A DNA stretch of 30,983 nucleotides from a virus, in the IMG/VR virus record IMGVR_UViG_3300032093_006517, positions 1 through 30,983 of that record, one strand, 5' to 3'. The notes under the pieces were generated by a model, which was not told the DNA's origin, ran no database searches, and was given only the letters and a program-made list of their open reading frames with translations. Below are positions 20,014-27,815 of the stretch, in pieces. The position numbers were made by a program, and so were the translations under genes. Every line of letters begins with the position of its first letter. Position 1 is the first letter of the stretch.

Positions 20014-20279
20014 AATTCTTTCCCTCCCTCTCTAACCAATTGAACAATTGCTCCATTTTGTTCAAGAGCCTTCTTTGTTTTAATCATATAATTTGCAGCA
20101 CGAATCTTATCATCATGACTCAAAAGCATAAAAGATTTTTCGGAAGCACGAACAGTCAAGAAACCTTCTTGATGCTCAACTATTTGTAAAGAAAACCCTT
20201 TTGGTGCTAAATGATCAAGAGACCTGAATGCTCTTCTCATCGCATCTGTATATACTAATCCATTGTTAGAGACTGCCAT
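20010..20279 (-). CDS. hypothetical protein
   Basis: 89 residues from MAVSNNG; an ATG 12 bases upstream (20291) is possible. It overlaps the WhiB gene by 25 bases. A charged soluble protein with FSLQIVEHQEGFLTVRASEKSF as a beta segment. It resembles nothing I can name. Confidence 0.6.
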   Translation of the reverse strand: MAVSNNGLVYTDAMRRAFRSLDHLAPKGFSLQIVEHQEGFLTVRASEKSFMLLSHDDKIRAANYMIKTKKALEQNGAIVQLVREGGKEL

Positions 20280-20536
20280 GTTACACCCCAATCAGCCTTT
20301 GTTTTATGATTAGAGAACTCTTTTGATATCTCTCCATTTTCTAAGTATACCCCGCCCCAAACGCCCCACTCTTTGCCAGAAATACCTACAGAAAAGCACT
20401 CTTTTCTTACTGGACATTGAGAACATAGTAAGTCTACAGCAGGCCTTAGTAATTCATCTTCTTCGTATTTATCAAAAAAAACATTGGTATCATAATCTAG
20501 GCATGCAGCATTATCTTTCCATTCATACCTATTCAT
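20255..20536 (-). CDS. WhiB-like iron-sulfur regulator
   Basis: 93 residues. The four cluster Cys are C12, C38, C41 and C47 (CSQCPVRKEC), followed by the WhiB turn GVWGG (58-62). WhiB proteins bind [4Fe-4S], pair with sigma factor region 4 and regulate transcription; the family is largely restricted to actinobacteria and their phages (for example TM4 WhiB, which blocks host septation). It overlaps the next gene, and lies in a long coupled operon. Its basic C-terminus is short, so DNA contact may be weak. Confidence 0.92.
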   Translation of the reverse strand: MNRYEWKDNAACLDYDTNVFFDKYEEDELLRPAVDLLCSQCPVRKECFSVGISGKEWGVWGGVYLENGEISKEFSNHKTKADWGVTWQSLTMD

Positions 20537-20538
20537 AA

Positions 20539-20751
20539 TTATGCTACATACTTGTCAGGTATTTCCCATCCGTTTCTAGATACGACAAAAATCTTTTTTA
20601 GGTACCAGGCACCATTTTTAAGTGCTCCGTACTTTGATGTCATTGCCTTATCCGACCTTGACATTTCAACAACATTCCAACCATCCCAAGACAAGTTTTT
20701 GTTCTTGGAAACAATTGTCTCCATTTGTTCAAGAGAATCTATTGTTTTCAT
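20539..20751 (-). CDS. hypothetical protein
   Basis: 70 residues from MKTIDSLEQ, chosen because AAGGAG lies a few bases upstream (an earlier in-frame ATG at 20778 is less likely). It contains DGWNVVEMSR and NGAWYLKKIFVVSRNGWEIP, aromatic beta strands. The function is unknown. Confidence 0.65.
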   Translation of the reverse strand: MKTIDSLEQMETIVSKNKNLSWDGWNVVEMSRSDKAMTSKYGALKNGAWYLKKIFVVSRNGWEIPDKYVA

Positions 20752-20761
20752 TTTATACTCC

Positions 20762-21112
20762 TTAAAAGTTGTATACATTTGTATTAATATTTTTTGACTT
20801 TGACAAACTAACTAGATTCGACACTCTTTCTTTTGGGTTTGCAACAAAAGCAAAGTGATCGAAACTATCAATATTTTCTTCAAGCCATTGAGGGGTAACC
20901 CTAAACAGTTTGATAGACTTTCCTCTAGACTTCATACCCCTTTCAGAAAGATTTACAAACTCCATCGCCATATCGTTGATGTTTCCTGGACCAACAGAGT
21001 ACAAGTAAAATTCTTTTTCTTCATTTTTTAATTCAGACAAAGCAACAGCCATTGCTCTAAGGAAAATATTATAGTTATTGAAATTAGGCGTTCCCTGAAC
21101 CCCTACTATCAT
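20762..21112 (-). CDS. SLOG/Rossmann-like protein, tentative
   Basis: 116 residues from ATG 21112 with AAGGGA six bases upstream. The N-terminus MIVGVQGTPNFNNYN, with a Gly-rich turn then an alpha helix, is like SLOG-type nucleotide-binding folds; the middle has FYLYSVGPGNINDMAMEF. The call is uncertain. Overlaps the upstream gene by 29 bases. Confidence 0.45.
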   Translation of the reverse strand: MIVGVQGTPNFNNYNIFLRAMAVALSELKNEEKEFYLYSVGPGNINDMAMEFVNLSERGMKSRGKSIKLFRVTPQWLEENIDSFDHFAFVANPKERVSNLVSLSKSKNINTNVYNF

Positions 21113-21500
21113 CACTTGTCCCTTCTGTTAGTTTGTCCACTATGAACAACATCTTATCTAATTGTACCTTATCCATATTGGTTGTGTCAACTTTTTCTGC
21201 AGAATCTTTGTCAATTTTTTCATTTATTAGCGGGGCCTTATAGAATGTATTATTTTTGATCCAATACGCAACATCGTCTACCACTATTACCTTGGTTGTT
21301 GATTCATCTTGATGCCTACTAGACTGAGTTTTTGGCTTTAGTTTTCTTTTATATTTTTTTGACCCAGAATATCTGTGATGAAGTCTAGCCTGGCTGACAA
21401 TCTGTATGTTTTTACTTGGCTTACGCATTTTAAAAACATAAAAAGAAATAGACAACAGCATTGCTACCGTTAATAGGATTGCTCCAAAAATATCGTTCAT
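21084..21500 (-). CDS. membrane-anchored basic protein
   Basis: 138 residues. One N-terminal transmembrane helix (FGAILLTVAMLLSISFYVF), then a basic linker (RYSGSKKYKRKLKPKTQ) and a globular acidic C-terminal part. AGGGGGC is upstream. The topology suggests an inner-membrane anchor with cytoplasmic tail. No family is recognised. Confidence 0.6.
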   Translation of the reverse strand: MNDIFGAILLTVAMLLSISFYVFKMRKPSKNIQIVSQARLHHRYSGSKKYKRKLKPKTQSSRHQDESTTKVIVVDDVAYWIKNNTFYKAPLINEKIDKDSAEKVDTTNMDKVQLDKMLFIVDKLTEGTSDDSRGSGNA

Positions 21501-21523
21501 TGATGCCCCCTAAACTTATTTTA

Positions 21524-21856
21524 TCACTTTTTATCAAAAAGAAGTTTCATCAACTGTTTTAAGGCTGACCTTTCATTTACATCTAGTGATTTTATTTGTT
21601 CAGGATCTAAAGACTTTTCATTAAGTTTTACAATTGGATTAGCGTCTGTAACATCCATGTCTATAAAACCCTTTTCCCACAAAGTCATTGCCATTTCTGA
21701 AAAATATCTTCCGAGGGCTAGGTCAAGTTTAGGATCTATATCTTTTAACATTTCTGTTTTAACATACATATTTTCTCCTGTTTCTGGATCTTTCCCTACA
21801 AGCCGTAAACCACCAGTTAAAACTAACTTATTAAATATTTCGTTTGACTGATTCAC
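21524..21856 (-). CDS. conserved phage hypothetical protein
   Basis: 110 residues from a GTG start that overlaps the thermonuclease stop as GTGA. LVLTGGLRLVGKDPETGENMYV is a short beta hairpin, followed by helices. Probably soluble. I cannot name a family. Confidence 0.65.
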   Translation of the reverse strand: MNQSNEIFNKLVLTGGLRLVGKDPETGENMYVKTEMLKDIDPKLDLALGRYFSEMAMTLWEKGFIDMDVTDANPIVKLNEKSLDPEQIKSLDVNERSALKQLMKLLFDKK

Positions 21857-22260
21857 TTTCCAGACTTCTTTCTAGCCTTTGCCAAGGCATCAAAATCTTT
21901 TACCTTGGTATCTCCAAGATAACCCCACGCATAACCATCATTAATCATATGATCATTAACCGAAACTGTGTCTCCATCAACATATAGCCAGCCAAGAATG
22001 CGACCATACTTTTCTGATGAGTCCATCTTCTCTGTTTTAATTACAACAGACTTTGCATCTTTTAAAAACTTTTTTAGATATTCTTTAGACTCTAAGCCCA
22101 AAGCCTTTTCTTTAAGATCTTTGGTGCGAGACTCAGGGGTATCAATACCAGCAAGCCTTACACGAGATGCAAAAAGGATGTCAAACCCCAAATCAATTAG
22201 AACGTCAATGGTGTCCCCATCTACTACGCTCTCTACTTTTCTAACATAATATGTATACAT
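21853..22260 (-). CDS. thermonuclease (SNase-like) protein
   Basis: 135 residues with AAGGAGG upstream. Catalytic residues are visible and, strikingly, in the same positions as mature S. aureus nuclease: R35, D40, E43 and R87 (KYGR), with D14-G-D16-T before them. SNase cuts DNA and RNA with calcium. No signal peptide is seen, so it is likely intracellular or packaged; phage use of SNase includes breaking host DNA. It is coupled to the neighbours. Confidence 0.9.
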   Translation of the reverse strand: MYTYYVRKVESVVDGDTIDVLIDLGFDILFASRVRLAGIDTPESRTKDLKEKALGLESKEYLKKFLKDAKSVVIKTEKMDSSEKYGRILGWLYVDGDTVSVNDHMINDGYAWGYLGDTKVKDFDALAKARKKSGK

Positions 22261-22269
22261 AAGGCCTCC

Positions 22270-22554
22270 TTATACCCAATACTTAATTATAGCACTTGTA
22301 GCAAGGATTGTCCATAGGATGTTAAACCATATGATAGTGGGCAGGGTTTTTACTGTTGAAGACCAGATCAGTGCAAGACTTGATGCTAATGCAAAAATAT
22401 AAAGCCACCACCACTGCCTGCCAAATAAAAGGCCTGGAAATATAATACATATTTTTGTCATAAATGCAAAAAATTCAACGGTATTGGGCTTGTTCCAGTA
22501 TTCTTTATGGAACATTGTCTTTAGTGCATTTATCCATTCTGTTCTAAATTTCAC
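22270..22554 (-). CDS. small multi-pass membrane protein
   Basis: 94 residues from a GTG that overlaps the halogenase stop (GTGA); the ribosome site GGAGGGG is inside the halogenase gene. Three or four hydrophobic helices with WWWLY and aromatic clusters (residues ~28-92). Its position right after the halogenase suggests transport or membrane placement linked to that enzyme, but this is inference. Confidence 0.65.
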   Translation of the reverse strand: MKFRTEWINALKTMFHKEYWNKPNTVEFFAFMTKICIIFPGLLFGRQWWWLYIFALASSLALIWSSTVKTLPTIIWFNILWTILATSAIIKYWV

Positions 22555-24095
22555 TTTAGCCCCTCCAAAAATTCTCTATGGTCAACACATTCAGACACCT
22601 TATAGTCTTGATATTTCTTATAATAGTCAAACATTTCTATACCTTTTTTATAATCTGCAGAATTTTCTAAATAAACATTGGCCATGCCCTTGTTGATTGT
22701 CTCATGTGCAGACCCAACGAATGTCCAACTATTTGATGACCAGTGCTCTCCAGAGTCAAACTTATTCGGAAGTCTATGCTTCCATACATCAATTTTTTGT
22801 TTTAGGCTTTTTGGAGCATTTTCATATGAAAACTTTTTCCAAAACTCAGTATCTTTTCTTAAAGTCATGTAATGAAAATATATAAACTCAGAAATATTGT
22901 TGTTCATATTAACTATGTTATTGTTAAACTCTTCTCTTATTTCTTTAGAGTTTGCAAAGATCCACAATGGGTTATCAAATATCTGAGTTAACTCTACAAT
23001 GCTTACCCAAATTGATGTTGCCTCTAGTGGCTCAACAAAGTTTGCTGCCAAACCAACCGCTACGCAATTATTTATCCATGGCTCTTCATAACATCCAGCA
23101 TTAAATTTGAAACCACCCTTATCTTTTCTAGGATATGTTGGCTCATACCCCAAAAACTCTTCTATTTCCTGCACCGCTTCTTGCTCAGATATTAAAGACG
23201 AGTCATATACATATCCGCATCCAAAGCGTGTCTGCAATGGTATTTTCCACATCCATCCATACTTCATAGCAATTGCTTCAGTGTAAGATGGAATTTTGTC
23301 AGTCATTTCAATAAAAAATGGAACAGCAGAATCGACTGGCAAAAATTCTTTATAACTCTTCCACTTGGCATCATATACTTTTCCAATTATTAATCTATGG
23401 AAACCACTACAATCAAAAACAAAATCACACTGCACTGTATTGTTATCGCTTAACATTAATCCGTTTATATAATTGTTTTCGTCTAGTGAAACATTTTTTA
23501 TTGTTCCGTCTATTAAATTAATGCCCCTTTCTAGACCTATCTCTTTTAATCTATTTGCTAATTTTGTAGCATTAAAATGTATAGATATATTTCCTACTTT
23601 TTTATAATTAAGTATAGGATCTTTGTCAGGAACAAACCCCAAACTTTTTTTATTACTGTCTAAAATGAATGGAACTTTCTTTGCTTCTGAAACTTTTTCG
23701 GTAAAGTCAATCTGCTTTACACTATTATTTAATGCAATGCTTGCTAAAATTAACGGAGTATTAGAAATATATTTATCAAATACAGCATCAAAACCAAGAG
23801 ATTTGTCTGTTGTAGAAAAGCCGTGATAATAAAATTCTCCATCATTATTCCAATTTGTAAACTTGATTCCATTCTTAATTGTTGCATCACAATTTTTTAT
23901 TAAATCTGATAGAGGAATACCTAAATGATCAAAAAAATCTGGCAGGTAGGGGGTAGACCCTTCCCCTGCTCCTAGAATTCCTATGTCAGTTGATTCTATA
24001 ACAGTTACATCTAATTCTGGGTATGATCTTTTAGCCTTAAGAGCAGTCAGCCACCCTGCAGTACCGCCACCAACAACGACCACCTTTTTGGTCAT
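22551..24095 (-). CDS. flavin-dependent halogenase (tryptophan-halogenase family)
   Basis: 514 residues. FAD site G9-G-G-T-A-G-W15, GEGSTP (44-49), the candidate catalytic lysine K74 in TIKNGIKFTNW, the WxWxIP motif at 280-286 (GWMWKIP), and E355 in NFVEPLEATS, the residue next to the chloride and lysine in PrnA. The enzyme would use reduced FAD, oxygen and halide to halogenate an aromatic substrate through a lysine chloramine. The reductase is not in the window, so host flavin reductase must serve. Viral members are known: a cyanophage halogenase iodinates diverse substrates. Start at 24095 overlaps the upstream gene as ATGA. Confidence 0.93.
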   Translation of the reverse strand: MTKKVVVVGGGTAGWLTALKAKRSYPELDVTVIESTDIGILGAGEGSTPYLPDFFDHLGIPLSDLIKNCDATIKNGIKFTNWNNDGEFYYHGFSTTDKSLGFDAVFDKYISNTPLILASIALNNSVKQIDFTEKVSEAKKVPFILDSNKKSLGFVPDKDPILNYKKVGNISIHFNATKLANRLKEIGLERGINLIDGTIKNVSLDENNYINGLMLSDNNTVQCDFVFDCSGFHRLIIGKVYDAKWKSYKEFLPVDSAVPFFIEMTDKIPSYTEAIAMKYGWMWKIPLQTRFGCGYVYDSSLISEQEAVQEIEEFLGYEPTYPRKDKGGFKFNAGCYEEPWINNCVAVGLAANFVEPLEATSIWVSIVELTQIFDNPLWIFANSKEIREEFNNNIVNMNNNISEFIYFHYMTLRKDTEFWKKFSYENAPKSLKQKIDVWKHRLPNKFDSGEHWSSNSWTFVGSAHETINKGMANVYLENSADYKKGIEMFDYYKKYQDYKVSECVDHREFLEGLK

Positions 24096-24298
24096 GGCTT
24101 TCTCCCCCATTGTATATAGTTCCAACCACGCTCATGGGCGTAGTAAATAAATACTTTAACTACCGTTTCCCAAAAAGCGATTGCTCCTGATATTGTAGCA
24201 TTTTTTGTAATCACATAGGCGACAACAAATGAAGAAAGAGTTCCCCATATGCGATAACTTAGTGCCTTGACAAACGATCTGGTCCTAGTTACTTTCAC
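24092..24298 (-). CDS. DUF2061 membrane protein, copy 1
   Basis: About 68 residues. The pattern RSFVKALSYRIWGTLSSFVVAY, then ETVVKVFIYYAHERGW and a final GR, is the DUF2061 signature (two membrane helices joined by an HER motif). A GTG at 24298 is preferred because GGAG lies eight bases upstream; the GTG at 24307 is the alternative. A second copy is at 27597-27815. The role is unknown. Confidence 0.75.
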   Translation of the reverse strand: MKVTRTRSFVKALSYRIWGTLSSFVVAYVITKNATISGAIAFWETVVKVFIYYAHERGWNYIQWGRKP

Positions 24299-24340
24299 GA
24301 AGGCCACTCCATTTTATCATTGCCTATTTTATCTAATATC

Positions 24341-25099
24341 TTAGATGCCCATTTCTTTACGCTTTTGCGTAGCCGATATAGCATGAATGTCTGCCCCCAA
24401 ATCTACTTGTTCAATCTTGTATCCAACATCACGACCATAGACAATATTGGTAATATTTGGCAGTCGTAATACTAATGTATCCTTAAATGGATTATCTTGG
24501 TGAATATATGTTGCAACCTCATCATATTTCAATGGATCCTTTTCTGATGTCTTATATGTATTGCGAACACCTACCAACACCTGTTTAGTTCTTTTGTGAG
24601 CCTCTTCTTTAAGAGCCTGATGTCCTTCATGCCAAGGCTGATATCTCCCCAACTGCAAGGTGGTCGGAGCAGACCAATCAAACAATGCACCTACCTGTAT
24701 GACAGTATCTACCTCTTGGTCCAATGTGTATCCGTCTAAAATTCTAATATCAAATCTTTCTGGATCTTGCCACATTTTATTTGTATCTTCAAATCTACCC
24801 TGCTTAATTCTGTCTACCCAAACAACAATATTTGCTGGGCCAAATGCTTCTCTGGTTTCTTTAGTAGGACAAACAAAGTCAACAATGACAGGAGCAACAC
24901 CCTGATTTGCAATTAGTCTTGCCATCTCTCCCATGCGACGAGCCTGCTCAATCCTATCTTCGGCGGTAAATCCAAGATCAGAATTAACTGTAGATCTTAC
25001 TTCGTCAGCATTAAGATGTATAGCGTTAATTCTTTCTTTAAGTGCCGTCGCTAGTGCAGTCTTGCCAGATCCAGGCAAACCTATAATTTGTATAATCAT
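24341..25099 (-). CDS. APS-kinase-like domain fused to an HxGH nucleotidyltransferase
   Basis: 252 residues with two domains. Residues 1-120: Walker A GLPGSGKT (7-14), then NADEVR, DLGFTAEDRIEQARRMGE and DFVCPTKETREAF, matching adenylylsulfate kinase (CysC). Residues ~148-252: GRYQPWHEGH (HxGH at 157-160) and ISATQKR (~242), matching NMN/pantetheine-type nucleotidyltransferases. Together with two sulfotransferases this suggests PAPS supply, with the C-terminal domain perhaps making an adenylylated or cytidylylated precursor. Whether that is APS is not shown. The start overlaps the hydroxylase stop (ATGA). Confidence 0.82.
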   Translation of the reverse strand: MIIQIIGLPGSGKTALATALKERINAIHLNADEVRSTVNSDLGFTAEDRIEQARRMGEMARLIANQGVAPVIVDFVCPTKETREAFGPANIVVWVDRIKQGRFEDTNKMWQDPERFDIRILDGYTLDQEVDTVIQVGALFDWSAPTTLQLGRYQPWHEGHQALKEEAHKRTKQVLVGVRNTYKTSEKDPLKYDEVATYIHQDNPFKDTLVLRLPNITNIVYGRDVGYKIEQVDLGADIHAISATQKRKEMGI

Positions 25100-25659
25100 T
25101 TTGTTCCAATCTCTTCGTTTGGCATTATATCAATGAGTAAATGAACTCTATCTATCTTGCTAGTGTTATTTACAAAGTGAATTCTTGAATTATTTATCTC
25201 CCAGCACTCTCCAGCCTGCATGTTGACAGTATCGGAGCCAACACCAAAAAACACATCTTCGGTTGTAACTATTGGTATATGATGCCTTCTTGATATCATT
25301 AGATAATCTCCTGAGTCATGATGAGGAGCAATGCTTTGTCCTGCCTTTAGTTTGATTAAAAGAACCATGCCTCTAGTTCCATTATGAAGTCTTTCTAAGT
25401 CTGAAATTATTGGTTCAAGAAGTTCTAACAGGCCAGTATTGTTTGATGTTTGATCAACAACAAAACTGGTTCCTTCCTTCCACTGAAGATTAGCAGTGTA
25501 TACAAAATATGAATTTGTATCTTTATGCACATAATAATTGTCTTGTCTTGATGTATTTATAAACCACTCGTCAGAAAAACTATCGATATACTTTTTTATT
25601 TCATCAATGCCATAACTTTGATACTTTTTAAAATTAAAATCTTCTAGCGTTTTTCTCAT
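25096..25659 (-). CDS. aspartyl/asparaginyl beta-hydroxylase-like oxygenase
   Basis: 187 residues. PHHDSGDYLMISRRHHIPI, later GECWEINNSRIHFVNNTSKIDRVHLLID, matches the Fe(II)/2-oxoglutarate Asp/Asn hydroxylase fold (Asp_Arg_Hydrox): metal His in HHD, second His in HFVNN, and the Arg after it. Such enzymes hydroxylate peptide Asp/Asn or lipid A acyl chains (LpxO). The substrate here is unknown. It sits between sulfotransferase and kinase with four-base overlaps on both sides. Confidence 0.82.
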   Translation of the reverse strand: MRKTLEDFNFKKYQSYGIDEIKKYIDSFSDEWFINTSRQDNYYVHKDTNSYFVYTANLQWKEGTSFVVDQTSNNTGLLELLEPIISDLERLHNGTRGMVLLIKLKAGQSIAPHHDSGDYLMISRRHHIPIVTTEDVFFGVGSDTVNMQAGECWEINNSRIHFVNNTSKIDRVHLLIDIMPNEEIGTK

Positions 25660-26237
25660 TTTGACTCCAAGGTTTTGCTAAAATCTTTTGAGTAGCCAAA
25701 ATTTATAAAATCAGAATCGTAAAAATGTTGTGTCATATGTATTGCCTCTTCTGTGTAGTCTTCTATATACGATTCTACCACATAATTTCCTACATTGTAA
25801 AAGCCAAGAGTCCACCCAAAATCGTTTTCAAGTTCCTCTAAGTTTTCAAATTTATATATTTTGTCAACCTGAACTTGATATCCGTCCATCACATAAAAAG
25901 ATTGGGGCAGATGTAGCAAAGGACTTATAGGAGATATCTTGTTTTGTTTTATATTTTCTAGATATTCAATAAAAGGTATATCTGTTTTATTTGTTTTGTT
26001 ATATTGCTTATAGCAACTATATGTTCTAGTGTATGGGTTTCTTACAACGGCAAAAGAAAATACAGAACTATCTATAACATTTGCCTCCTTTAAATATGAA
26101 TAGGGATCATGGTGTCTTGGCCATGCTCTATTCCAATTGTCTAAATTATTATCATCAAGTATTTTTGATATAGAAGATCCAGCAGTTTTTGGAATATGGA
26201 CAAACAAAACTTTTTTATAGTGGTTTTTTGTTATCAT
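25656..26237 (-). CDS. sulfotransferase-family protein, copy 2
   Basis: 193 residues from ATG 26237, two bases after the LLM stop (a TTG at 26270 would give a longer form). VHIPKTAGSSISKIL (13-27) is the PAPS phosphosulfate loop; FAVVRNPYTRTYSCY (~62-76) the 3'-phosphate loop. It resembles the sulfotransferase-2 group that modifies carbohydrates. It shares the HIPKT and R-P-S layout with the 15239-15976 protein, but is otherwise diverged. Neighbours are the second monooxygenase and the hydroxylase. Confidence 0.82.
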   Translation of the reverse strand: MITKNHYKKVLFVHIPKTAGSSISKILDDNNLDNWNRAWPRHHDPYSYLKEANVIDSSVFSFAVVRNPYTRTYSCYKQYNKTNKTDIPFIEYLENIKQNKISPISPLLHLPQSFYVMDGYQVQVDKIYKFENLEELENDFGWTLGFYNVGNYVVESYIEDYTEEAIHMTQHFYDSDFINFGYSKDFSKTLESK

Positions 26238-26238
26238 A

Positions 26239-27066
26239 CTATCTGACTTCACTATTAATTTCTTTAACAAGTTTGCTTACAATTTTATAATTTTCTTTAT
26301 TCCATTCTTTATCTAGATGCGCCACTGTAGTAACAATAAGCAGATCTGTTATTTTTTCATTTTCTAATTCAAGGATTTGTTTTTTTACAGTTTCATAATC
26401 TCCAACTATAGAATGGCTCATTAGTCTTGGGTTATTTAGGTTGGCAAGTTCTGTATATTCTTTAATATCATTATTTGATTTTAAAATGCTAACACTAACA
26501 CTAACCATTTTATTTTCTATGTCATGAAACTTTTCTATATTCTCTCTGTATGTGTCTAACATACACAAAGATGTTCCATTAAACATTCTTACAGTATCTA
26601 GAGTATAATCAGAAAAACCACTAAAAACCATTCCAGGTCTTGCATAAACAGGGCAATACAGTTTATACATTTTTACAAAATCTCTCAAAAAGGTGGTTCT
26701 TTTTTCTATAGTGTCAATTAGTTCTGATTTTGCAAAAACATCAAACTCAAGATGTGGTTCGTCTTGTCTATTGTGAAAATCTCCAGCAACCCAATTAAAA
26801 ACAAGTCTGTCCTTATCTATCTCATTATATGCTATAGTCATCATTGCACAATATTGTGGACTTACATGATAAGGCCTTAAAGCAATCATATATTTTAATT
26901 TATGGCCAGGAGTTAAGGCAGCAGCAGATTTTACAAAATAATCTGCTTGTTGTGAATGGAATGTTAGCAATACTGAATGATAGCCACAGTCTTCTAGTTC
27001 AGAAGACAAGGTCCTTAACTCTTCCATGTTGCAATGTTGATCTCTCAACATGTAATGAAGTCTCAT
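26239..27066 (-). CDS. luciferase-like monooxygenase (LLM family), copy 2
   Basis: 275 residues. MIALRPYHVSPQYCAMMTIAYNEIDKDRLVFNWVAGDF matches the core of the copy at 18725-19606 (RPY, SPQY, RL, N, G positions) with about one third of residues shared in that block. The pair are paralogs, the cofactor (FMN or F420) undetermined. Here the usual GR is DR. It opens the sulfotransferase, hydroxylase, kinase and halogenase cassette; no strong ribosome site is visible. Confidence 0.8.
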   Translation of the reverse strand: MRLHYMLRDQHCNMEELRTLSSELEDCGYHSVLLTFHSQQADYFVKSAAALTPGHKLKYMIALRPYHVSPQYCAMMTIAYNEIDKDRLVFNWVAGDFHNRQDEPHLEFDVFAKSELIDTIEKRTTFLRDFVKMYKLYCPVYARPGMVFSGFSDYTLDTVRMFNGTSLCMLDTYRENIEKFHDIENKMVSVSVSILKSNNDIKEYTELANLNNPRLMSHSIVGDYETVKKQILELENEKITDLLIVTTVAHLDKEWNKENYKIVSKLVKEINSEVR

Positions 27067-27069
27067 TTT

Positions 27070-27300
27070 TTAATTTAATTTTTCTCGCTCATCGACTATG
27101 GATATAGCAAACTTCATCATTTTGTCATAGCCTACAGCATTGTCCATAATTTTATTATAATGGTGTCCACAAAAAAACAAGTCTCCACTTAGGCCATTAA
27201 CTTTGACAAGAGCCTCAGCACTGCATCTATCGCATCTGTCTAGGGGCGACAACTGCCATTCAGACTTTTTTTCCTCTGCATTCTTTAGCATACTAAACAT
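27070..27300 (-). CDS. DUF7455-like zinc protein
   Basis: 76 residues from ATG 27300, one base after the previous stop, with AGGAAGG just upstream (an upstream in-frame ATG at 27342 would overlap). LDRCDRCSAEALVKV and LFFCGHHYNKIM give a CxxC...CxHH pattern typical of a small actinobacterial zinc protein family. The function is unknown; probably a nucleic-acid or protein-binding adaptor. Confidence 0.7.
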   Translation of the reverse strand: MFSMLKNAEEKKSEWQLSPLDRCDRCSAEALVKVNGLSGDLFFCGHHYNKIMDNAVGYDKMMKFAISIVDEREKLN

Positions 27301-27301
27301 A

Positions 27302-27487
27302 TTATACCTTCCTATTGTCGGTTTTATAGAATCCAGAGCCATGAAATGTGACTCCTATATTAGAGTATACACGAACCAGGGTATTATTGCAAGTTTCACA
27401 TTTATACCCTGGATCTGCGTCAGACATAGATCTAGTCTTTGTATATCTTATTGCACAAGACACACAGTCATATTCATATGATGGCAT
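27302..27487 (-). CDS. FmdB-like zinc-ribbon protein
   Basis: 61 residues from MPSYEYDC. CVSC and CETC knuckles near residues 8-11 and 30-33, then VTFHGSGFYKTDNR at the end, as in the FmdB putative regulatory family. Start overlaps the small gene before it (TAATG), which decides this ATG over the upstream one at 27520. It may bind nucleic acid or RNA polymerase; the function of the family is not settled. Confidence 0.8.
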   Translation of the reverse strand: MPSYEYDCVSCAIRYTKTRSMSDADPGYKCETCNNTLVRVYSNIGVTFHGSGFYKTDNRKV

Positions 27488-27597
27488 TACTTTTTCTTTG
27501 TCTTTGCCTTTACTTGCCAAACAGGAAGTTTAAGTTCATCTCCAGACCACTCATAGCCAAGTAGTTTAACTACAAACTTAATAATTTTAATACGCAT
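27487..27597 (-). CDS. 36-residue basic hypothetical protein
   Basis: It starts on the last base of the DUF2061 stop (TAATG) and its TAA overlaps the FmdB start the same way. Amphipathic, ends in KAKTKKK. It is visible only because both overlaps fit the style of the operon. The function is unknown. Confidence 0.55.
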   Translation of the reverse strand: MRIKIIKFVVKLLGYEWSGDELKLPVWQVKAKTKKK

Positions 27598-27815
27598 TAT
27601 CTAACCTTTCTGCCAAACTTGGCCCATACTCTTTCATGTAAATAAAAGAATGTCATTTCTAGTGTTAGATATGATAGTCCATAAAGACCAACATATTCCC
27701 ACTCTGCTTCTCCAGTATAATATTTAAGTACAAAATAAATTATTCCAGAAACAAAAGTAAAATGTACAAATGGCCAACTAATAGTCTTCAACAAAGACTT
27801 CTTTTTTGATTCCAT
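27597..27815 (-). CDS. DUF2061 membrane protein, copy 2
   Basis: 72 residues. KSLLKTISWPFVHFTFVSGIIYFV, then ETFFYLHERVW-like EMTFFYLHERVWAKFGR match the DUF2061 pattern. Two membrane helices. It follows the endolysin as TAATG, so it is coupled to a lysis gene and could serve as a membrane partner. The first copy is at 24092. Confidence 0.72.
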   Translation of the reverse strand: MESKKKSLLKTISWPFVHFTFVSGIIYFVLKYYTGEAEWEYVGLYGLSYLTLEMTFFYLHERVWAKFGRKVR

